DNA of 64,000 nt from Microglena sp. YARC (lineage: Eukaryota; Chlorophyta; Chlorophyceae; Chlamydomonadales; Chlamydomonadaceae): NCBI GenBank assembly GCA_022414725.1, contig CM039462.1:181758103-181822102 (forward strand), written 5' to 3'. Below the pieces are notes generated by a model, which was not told the origin of the DNA, did not search any database, and was given only the letters and a program-made list of their open reading frames with translations. The position numbers and the translations under genes were made by a program. Positions 58,218 to 64,000 of this stretch are shown in pieces. Each line of letters opens with the position of its first letter. Within the stretch, counting starts at the first letter, position 1.

Positions 58218-58316
58218 CACTGAGAGAGGTCATTACAGTCTTGCCCTTCAACTCTTTATTCTTGGACTGGACTCCAGAGTCCTTCTTAAGTGCAAGGGCA
58301 GCATCCGGGAGTTAAC
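58218..58316 (-). other. Possible 99-bp exon
   Basis: On the minus strand a stretch reading DAALALKKDSGVQSKNKELK, then GKTVMTSLSG, ends at a good donor CAGTG-GTAAGT. The nearest acceptor (CCAG at 58317-58320) would place a TAA codon just upstream in that frame, so a link to the PHD gene is not established. It may be a coding exon of that gene with an acceptor I cannot see, or a 3' UTR exon. Confidence 0.3.
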
Positions 58317-58880
58317 CTGGACATGATGGGTGGGTGGTGGGTGGGTGGGGGTCAGATTCCTAGACCTGGACATGATGGGAGGGTGGTGGGCGGGTGGGTG
58401 GTGGGGGGGATGTCAGAGCCCTGGACAACCTTAACATGATGGGAGGGTGGTGGGTGGGGTGTCAGAGCCCTGGACAACTTGAAACATGATGGGAGGGTGG
58501 TGGTTGGTGGGGGGGAGGGTCAGAAAGCCCTGGACAACTTGAACATGATGGGAGGGTGGGTGGGTGGGTGGGTGGGTGGGTGTGGGGGGGGGTCAGAGCC
58601 CTGGACGACTTGAACATTTAATGGGAGGGTGGGGGGGTGGGGGGGGGGGGGATCAGAGCCCTGGACAACTGAACATGATGGGAGGGTGGGGGTGGGGGGG
58701 GTGGGGGGGAGTCAGAGCCTGGACAACCTGAACATGATGGGAGGTGGTGGGTGGGGGGGGGTTGGTGGGGGGTCAGAGCCCTGGAAAACCTGAACATGAT
58801 GGGAGGATGGTGGGTGGGGGGGGGGAGGGTCAGAGCCCTGAACAACTTGAGCATGATGGGAGGGTGGTGGGTGGGGGTCA
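58317..58880. repeat. G-rich minisatellite, ~50-60-bp unit
   Basis: About ten units of GTCAGAGCCCTGGACAACTT, then GAACATGATGGGAGGGTGG and a run of GGGT/GGTG of variable length. The plus strand has many G3+ runs at short spacing and could form quadruplexes. It lies just 3' of the last certain exon of the PHD gene. Confidence 0.9.
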
Positions 58881-58977
58881 GAGTCCTCAATCTAGTATCA
58901 CATTGCAGTTCACCTCCCCATGTAGGAACATCCACACCCACATTTGCCTAACATTTATACATGAGCATACAACCTAC

Positions 58978-59880
58978 CATTCATGAGAAGACTTTGGATT
59001 TTTTGCCACCAGGTAGCCGCTGTCACCCAGCCTTCATAGTTCTTGAAGTTGACGGCAGTAGGAGCTGCTGGCTTGTTCGATGACCCAGAGCCAGCGATGC
59101 CCAAGCGGATCACTTTACCCTCCTTCATCCTTCTAACGAACACATTAAGCTTGGCATCAGTCATGTACGTTGGCAGATCCTTAGCTCCCATGGCACCTAG
59201 GTCCTCTATGCTGTCTACACCCACATAGGCGTCTTGGTTCTCAATCACGTCCTTCATCAGATCGTTGCACTTGTTCACGAATGACCTAAGGCTTGATTCA
59301 GAATAAGTGGACATCATTGTTGGAATAACATCTGCCATGGTAGTACGACGGAAGTTAGGCGTGTTGCGATCCCCATAAGCCTTTGCAGGGTCCACACAGA
59401 AACTTTGGAAACAGAGATGCATAGTCGCTTGAAATCTCTCGCTGTCCAACTCGTCAGAATGTGTGCCCTTGAGTTCTTCGACCAGTCGTAGGATCTCTGT
59501 GGATTTCAAGCCCACAAATCGAACGTTCTCTTCATTCTCTTCATCTTTCTGAAAGGCATCCAAGGCATCCCAGATGCTGTCACTGCCCACTAGAGTGTGC
59601 ATCTCGTGACGGTCTGACAAAACCCTTAACAGGTCCCTCCCAAGCTGACAAATATTGCGCCCATCACCATCATCGTCAACCCCAGCGTCAACCCCAGCGC
59701 CAACCCCATTGTCACCCTCAGTCTCATTATCATCCTCGTCGTCAGCACTAGACTGTGAAGGACCAGGCACAGACACCCTAGAAGCTTTGCTCCCCCTGCT
59801 TCCAGTACCACAAGCAGTGCAATACCAAGAGCCTCTTGGGACCTCGGTCAACGGAGGGGTTAGACATCTCATGTGGCATC
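58978..59880 (-). CDS. PHD-finger protein, exon 3 (end of PHD and C-terminal region)
   Basis: The acceptor TGTGCGTAG precedes GATGCCACATGAGATG; joined to exon 2 it completes the PHD finger (GCHMRCLTPPLTEVPRGSWY, CTAC). An acidic linker (DDEDDNETEGDN) and a ~220-residue C-terminal region follow (ICQLGRDLLRVLSD, NVRFVGLKSTEILRLVEELK, DLPTYMTDAKLNVFVRRMK, NYEGWVTAATWWQKIQSLL) that I do not recognise. A donor MN-GTAGGTTG ends the exon at 58978; without splicing the frame stops at 58955. PHD fingers read histone H3 tails, so a nuclear chromatin role is inferred. A transposon-derived protein is an alternative. Confidence 0.75.
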
Positions 59881-60211
59881 CTACGCACACAGTAGGAAAC
59901 AGGGATGGATAACCTCAGCAAATAAACTATGTCACAACGTACAGTCAGGCAGACCCAGTAGCGGTTAGGTTAGAGTGTAAGCGGTCGATTCCGAACATTT
60001 AATGAAGTTCTTGGGACCCTTTTCTGGGTGATCGCCCCCCTACCTTTTCGCCCCTGACTTTTTCGACCCATATTTTTTTGCAATCTCCCGCAACGTAGTA
60101 GAAGTTATATTAAGTGCCCTAAGCATATTTTGCAACCAACATAATGCAATGCCCATGGCCAAACACGATTCACCCAGACTGGGGTAACAACATGAACAAG
60201 CAATCTGTTAC

Positions 60212-60269
60212 CTTCATTGCATTTGTCACAAAGCAGCATATTGCCCTCGTCTTCGGGGGATCTGCACAC
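60212..60269 (-). CDS. PHD-finger protein, exon 2 (58 bp)
   Basis: A micro-exon between acceptor CATGTGTAG and donor GTAACAG. It reads VCRSPEDEGNMLLCDKCNE plus one base, supplying the second to fourth zinc-binding cysteines of the PHD finger. Its phase fits exon 1 (ends ATG) and exon 3 (starts GA) exactly, which is strong support for the model. Confidence 0.85.
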
Positions 60270-60556
60270 CTACACATGGTATAAATGTGATGTCATAAAG
60301 AAGGTTAGTGGATGTGGTGTCATGGATGGTCAGTGAAGTGTAGTGTATACTGTGTACATTAACCATGCACTATCAATTGAGTAATAGCAACACTGTAAAA
60401 TCTGCCAATCCCCCCAAGCAATTTACCACCTGCAAGTAACTGCACATAACTTCATCACTGCATGCATGTGTGTGCATGTGTGCACAAACAGCTGGTTGGG
60501 CAGCACATGTGCCTGCGTTTCTACCATCCTAATTGAAAATATAGATTCACACATAC

Positions 60557-61000
60557 CATGCATCGCTTGTCGTATTTGTCAATTGCCCTTCTTATGAGCT
60601 TCTCCAAAAGATCCAAGTCCCCAAGCTGGTCGACTACAGCCTTCACATCATTAGCCAAGTTGGATGCCAAAGCTCTCACAAGCGGCATCATCTTAGCATC
60701 CAGCTCCAGTTGGGATATTTGACAGCCTGCATTTGCTTCGGATACCAGCCGACCAAAACTCTGCACGCTGGAGAAGATGGGACAGGAGAACATCTGCGCC
60801 ATCTTCCAAGGGGGCTGCATGTGGCACAGATCAGCAGTGAACTCCTCCCAAAAGCCTGCTGCCTCCAGATTCGTTCCCTTGGCTTTGAGAGTTAATAGCT
60901 GGACGACCACTTGCGCAATATCCACTGAAGCTTTGAAACCCTTCGACAGCTTAAGTCCTGAGGTTGAGGGTACCTGCAGCATTCGAAGTCGAAGACGCAT
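60557..61000 (-). CDS. PHD-finger protein, exon 1 (N-terminal region)
   Basis: Reads from an ATG at 61000 (MRLRLRMLQVPSTSG) to DKYDKRCM, followed by donor GTATGTGTG. The 148 residues look alpha-helical (IAQVVVQLLTLKAKGTNLEA, DVKAVVDQLGDLDLLEKLIR). The last Cys starts the PHD finger: C-M then V-C of exon 2. The start is uncertain, since CTCGACTCAG just before the ATG could be a splice acceptor, so an earlier exon may exist. Spliced, the three exons give about 468 residues. Confidence 0.75.
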
Positions 61001-61194
61001 CTGAGTCGAGATTGCAGGAAGTCCCGAAGCTACGATTTTCGAAGATTGAAATCAGCACATACATACAGAGATAGGAAGCCATGTACATTCACAACAAATT
61101 CGAAACTTACTTTGCAAATGGACGGCGTAATTCAGAGGAAAGGTATGAAAACAACAATAAGACGGCACAGAGAGAGGATATCAGAGTCCTGAGA

Positions 61195-61315
61195 CGCAAC
61201 CTGGGGAGGGTCCGTTGCGTCGCAGACGCAGCTTCAGTGGCTTGGTTGCATCTCAGGACGCAGGCTATGGAATTGGTTGCGTCTCGGGACGCAGAGCCGG
61301 GGATCTCCCTGAACA
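61195..61315. repeat. Dispersed GCGTCTC/GGACGC repeat
   Basis: Words TTGCGTCTCGGGACGCAG, CTCAGGACGCAGGCTATGGA and CTCCCTGAACAA match 360-475 (ACGCAGGCTGTACAATTGG, GTGCTCCTGAACAA) and 30673-30720. GCGTC-TCGG-GACGC is a small stem-loop. A repeat family found at three sites in the window. Confidence 0.6.
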
Positions 61316-61624
61316 ACCCTGCTCACAAACTCATGCAGGAGGTAAACTAAAAAAGCGAAAAGCACATGAAAGGGCTTTACGAAAAAACAGAGCGAACTAC
61401 CGGTACAAAGGCATGGAGAAAAGAAAGCGAAATAAATGTGTAATGTAGAAGGGCAAAGAGTCGCCGTCCCCTAATTAGCGATAGTCCACGAGAAGGAGGA
61501 ACAAGACAGAAGGCAAAGAATATCAAACAGGCAAACAAGGAGAGAGGCATAGAGCTCTTAAAAGGCGGCCTTAACACGCCCTATCTTAAGGCAAATACTG
61601 AAATACGAGACCATGCCGTTAGCC
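61316..61624. other. Intergenic sequence without recognisable features
   Basis: A-rich plus-strand sequence. Short frames on both strands have no motif support. Nothing definite seen. Confidence 0.4.
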
Positions 61625-61639
61625 GCAACGCCACTGGGA

Positions 61640-62089
61640 AAAGCGCCACTAAGAAAGCTGAGTGATAGGTCTGTAATTGCCAGGGTTCAGATGATCCCCG
61701 CCTTAACGGAGAATGATGAGCAGCCCTTCCAAGAAATTAAGGGGAAGGGTCTCCCTCGTCCCCATGGCTGTGAACAACCGACAGAGCAACGGGGTAAAGA
61801 TGTCTGCAAACGTGCGGTACAACTCTACAGGGATCCCATCCGGGCCAGGTGACTTGCCAGGGGGTGACTGTTTGAGGGCTTTGCGGCACTCAAGCATCGC
61901 CACCGACAGGGAGCCAACTGAGTCGGCCACTGTCGACGGGGGTAAGGGACTGGAAGCTTGGCGGTGAGCAGCGAGCACGTCCTCTTGCGCCAGGTTGGCA
62001 GAGCGGGTAGGGGGAGGGGGGCGAAGATACAGAGGCCCTATAGCACCCCACCACGGCTGGGATGCATCGACCAGTAACCAGCCCTCCAC
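61640..62089 (-). pseudogene. L1-like LINE: N-terminal reverse transcriptase fragment
   Basis: Contains LKQSPPGKSPGPDGIPVELY, then LLCRLFTAMG and FLEGLLIILR, a TAA, GGDHLNPGNYRPIT, i.e. RT motifs 0 to 2 of L1-type elements. Motifs A and C with the catalytic aspartates are missing because the fragment ends near 61640. The TAA stands where related elements usually have Lys or Gln. Confidence 0.8.
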
Positions 62090-62990
62090 TCGGAGCTCTG
62101 GGAGCGGGCACTAGCCTGCTGGACGCAAGGGGCGGACGTTCAAGTTGGGTGAGCAAAGGGCAAGGCCGTTCACGGCTATGTAGCCATCCCCGCCTTGCTG
62201 CCCCAGCCGTGGCAAGGGCAGCACCCCGACGGGCAGTGATGAGTTTTTGTCTGTAGCTGACCACCTGAGGTAGGGCAGAGGCGAGCCCTGCCTCAACTGC
62301 CTGAATCGATCCGGTCAATGTTGCTTGTGCTGCTTGAACTGCGTGAGAGCAAGAGCGATGTGTAGCCGTCCGTTTGAAGTTTGCTGCTTGTTTAGTGACT
62401 TGAAATTTGAAATTGGACCACCATTGGATGAATGCCTCATCCTCCCCAATGGGGGGTGCACTTTGACTAGCTTGTGAGAGCCAGTCAGAGAAGGCCTCGC
62501 GTAAGTTCCCCATCTTCGCAAAATGCATGTGTGTGCGTTTAGCGCCAGGGCCCACCTTTTCAGGGACAGCGGGGCGTAAGTGTAAGAGAAGGGGCCGATG
62601 ATCAGAGGTCATCGCACTGGCAGGCTGACACTGGAGGATGTAAGGAAGAGGCTGTTCGATACATGGCACGATCTAGGGCGCGAGGCACCTGTACTCCGGA
62701 AGTGTGTGAAGGATCTTCGGGTAGGATGCCTGTGGCGGAACGCACACGGAAGCTTGGGGCAAGTGGTGGCAAAGAGGGAGGAGGTGAGTTGATCAGGATG
62801 GGAGGTGTTGGAGGAGGCAGCGCCATTAAAGCGATCCACCTCAACGTCGAGTGTGAAATTGAAATCCCCCATGAGGATCAAGCTGGATCGGTTGGCCTGG
62901 TATAGGGGGCCTAAAACCTCAGAGATGAGGCGGCACTGTGATTGAGGGTCACCTGATGGAAGGTATACAGAACTAAGAAGGTAACTTAGC
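62090..62990 (-). pseudogene. L1-like LINE: APE endonuclease C-terminal half and linker
   Basis: Reads SYLLSSVYLPSGDPQSQCR, then SLILMGDFNFTLDVEVDRFN (GDFN catalytic motif) and, after a shift, AMTSDHRPLLLHLRP (terminal S-D-H motif), then a Trp-rich linker (FIQWWSNFKFQVTKQAANFK) typical of the endonuclease-RT spacer of L1-type proteins. The N-terminal part with the Asn and Glu motifs is absent. Not functional. Confidence 0.8.
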
Positions 62991-63082
62991 TGGTTAAAGA
63001 TTAAAAATACGGTATATTAGAAGGCGTTCCTGTCTTAGCATTATAACAACACCGCCCTATTGTCTGACTCGAGAAACCACCC
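62991..63082. other. Short spacer between LINE fragment and tRNA-like sequence
   Basis: AT-rich, no feature recognised. Confidence 0.4.
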
Positions 63083-63153
63083 GGCGTTGTAATTCAGTGG
63101 TGGTGTACGCGCTTTGCAAGCGTGGAGTCCCAGGTTCAATCCCTACCTGCGGC
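63083..63153 (+). tRNA. tRNA-Ala(TGC)-like sequence, possibly pseudogene or SINE head
   Basis: 71 nt with an A-box-like TAATTCAGTGG, anticodon loop CTTTGCA (anticodon TGC) on a GCG/CGC stem, and a B box GGTTCAATCCC. It is followed by GCATTTTTA, a Pol III-type T run. The acceptor stem GGCGTTG / CTGCGGC has two mismatches, and the T stem is imperfect, so a functional tRNA is doubtful. It may be a tRNA pseudogene or the head of a SINE. Confidence 0.4.
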
Positions 63154-63415
63154 ATTTTTAATATATTTCATCGGTAAAAGGTACATACTCAGGTACAACT
63201 TTAAGGGGCATTTTGTTGACTGCGGCAGGTGTGCGAGAGACTTCGGTTTGCGAGGGTCGCGGCAGGGTCGCAGTACAGTTTAAGTCCCAGCGCACTCATT
63301 TGCGCACTGCTTCCAATTCTAAATCTATAACCGCATATTGCTGAAAGTGCTCTTCATTTTGATGCCATAAATTCCGCTTTATCTTGCGCACTGACGTAGT
63401 TGGTCTCTGCTCCAG
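63154..63415. other. Unassigned sequence
   Basis: No motif, repeat or convincing frame. Its 3' end (GTTGGTCTCTGCTCCAG at 63415) could be a splice acceptor for the next exon. Confidence 0.4.
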
Positions 63416-63716
63416 AACTACCCCCGTCGTTGGACTCCGTGTCATATTTTAGTAGATGACGGCGTTTGGGCTTGGGCTCGCGACAGAGAAGCATGGGGAA
63501 AGTTCGCCGTTAATATCGAGGATGATTCTGATGGCGAAATCGAGTTGAAAACCAGCAAAACTCGTTGACAGCGACCACGAGGAACATCGGCTGCCAATAG
63601 ATTGTTGCCCGAGCACAACGGATTGCCAGGACGATTCAAAGCCAGCTTGCGGTGTTGCTATCAGCCTGGTCACAAACCCTGAAAGCCTGGAAGATGAAGA
63701 TATGTGCACTATTTGA
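63416..63716 (+). CDS. Probable host exon region, frame-disturbed
   Basis: After a possible acceptor (CTCCAG at 63410-63415) one frame reads RRWTPCHILVDDGVWAWARD and FAVNIEDDSDGEIELKTSK to TGA 63566-63568. The next frame takes over at 63561 (LVDSDHEEHRLPIDCC to NPESLEDEDMCTI) up to 63716. The acidic, protein-like composition of both suggests one coding region with a one-base error, or a small unrecognised intron. No domain identified. Confidence 0.35.
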
Positions 63717-63769
63717 CTTGGGAAAGCTGATCGCTGTTCTCTGTTTCATTGATTGGATGTACCTAATGA

Positions 63770-63984
63770 TTGGATTCTCAACATGTGTACGTGTTTGACT
63801 GTCACGAGTGCCCTGAGGATATTACCAGCCAAGGTTGGGATGCATATCAGGACCAGTTGGATAACCCGTGTTTCAGCTTGCATCTGGTGGAGCTGGATGA
63901 ATATACCTTCTCATGGCCAAGCATGCTTTTTCGTGTACCCGAGCTTCAGTGCGAGCTGAACATGGTGAATATGCAGGCATCACG
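63770..63984 (+). CDS. Probable host exon ending at a splice donor
   Basis: An open frame LDSQHVYVFDCHECPEDITS, then LHLVELDEYTFSWPSMLFRV, PELQCELNMVNMQAS ends at CACG-GTAAGTGACC, a strong donor at 63985. Acidic, no domain recognised. It probably belongs with 63416-63716 to a plus-strand gene running off the right edge. Its 5' boundary is not clear, because no AG acceptor is visible close upstream. Confidence 0.4.
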
Positions 63985-64000
63985 GTAAGTGACCTTCCTT

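Larger units (their letters stand above)
61625..62990 (-). mobile_element. Fragment of a second LINE, L1-like
   Basis: The minus strand encodes the second half of an APE endonuclease and the start of an RT, unrelated in detail to the dual-endonuclease LINE. It is truncated at both ends: before the first endonuclease motif near 62990 and soon after NYRPIT near 61650. No target duplication or tail is seen. G+C-rich, with several one-base shifts and a TAA in the RT part. Confidence 0.8.

Noticed and set aside
58618..58941. Proline/histidine-rich protein (PTHHPPIM repeats)
   Set aside because: It is a translation of the G-rich minisatellite; unit length is irregular and frames change, as in non-coding repeats.

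Overview
This is a nuclear fragment of a eukaryote: it has spliced exons with GT/AG borders, a PHD-finger gene, long minisatellites, LINEs and Copia LTR retrotransposons, and no bacterial operons. The main LINE looks like the dual-endonuclease Dualen/RandI clade, first described in Chlamydomonas, so a repeat-rich green alga is my best guess. The species cannot be named from the sequence. One 1000-base N gap (46804-47803) is flanked by error-rich sequence that looks like unpolished long reads.

Left part (1-30.7 kb). After the last exon of a host gene (2-187) and a short stem-loop repeat zone, one full-length minus-strand LINE runs from 725 to 30661 between 11-bp target-site duplications. Without its insertions it is about 7.63 kb and encodes, in order, an APE-type endonuclease, reverse transcriptase, a long unassigned region, RNase H, a CCHC zinc knuckle and a restriction-like endonuclease. 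Three Copia elements landed in it: A (2451-6831, TSD GGAGG), B (10925-24900, TSD ATCAG) and D (25441-29375, minus strand, TSD TGAGG). A fourth, C (11882-18916, TSD CCCCG), landed in the gag gene of B. B and C carry gag, protease, integrase, RT and RNase H. A and D are deletion derivatives without protease, RT and RNase H, but with intact LTRs and two private segments. LTR pairs differ at only 1-3 positions, so all four insertions are recent.

Middle (30.7-46.8 kb). Unassigned sequence is followed by three tandem arrays (30-bp, 23-bp and 33-bp units), a small hypothetical ORF and a second, truncated copy of the LINE 3' end on the plus strand. An abrupt junction near 37928 starts a second copy of 21729-29375 (end of Copia B, LINE linker, element D), then part of D again, running into the gap. 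This is either a segmental duplication or an assembly duplicate.

Right part (47.8-64 kb). A satellite array of about 10 kb with a 93-bp unit is followed by a GT-rich repeat, a G-rich minisatellite and a minus-strand host gene whose PHD finger is split over three exons. Then come a degraded L1-like LINE fragment, a tRNA-Ala-like sequence and the edge of another host gene on the plus strand.

Biologically the window is a retroelement graveyard between sparse host genes. B/C-type autonomous Copia elements probably supply proteins in trans to A/D-type derivatives, and the LINE served as landing pad for both kinds.
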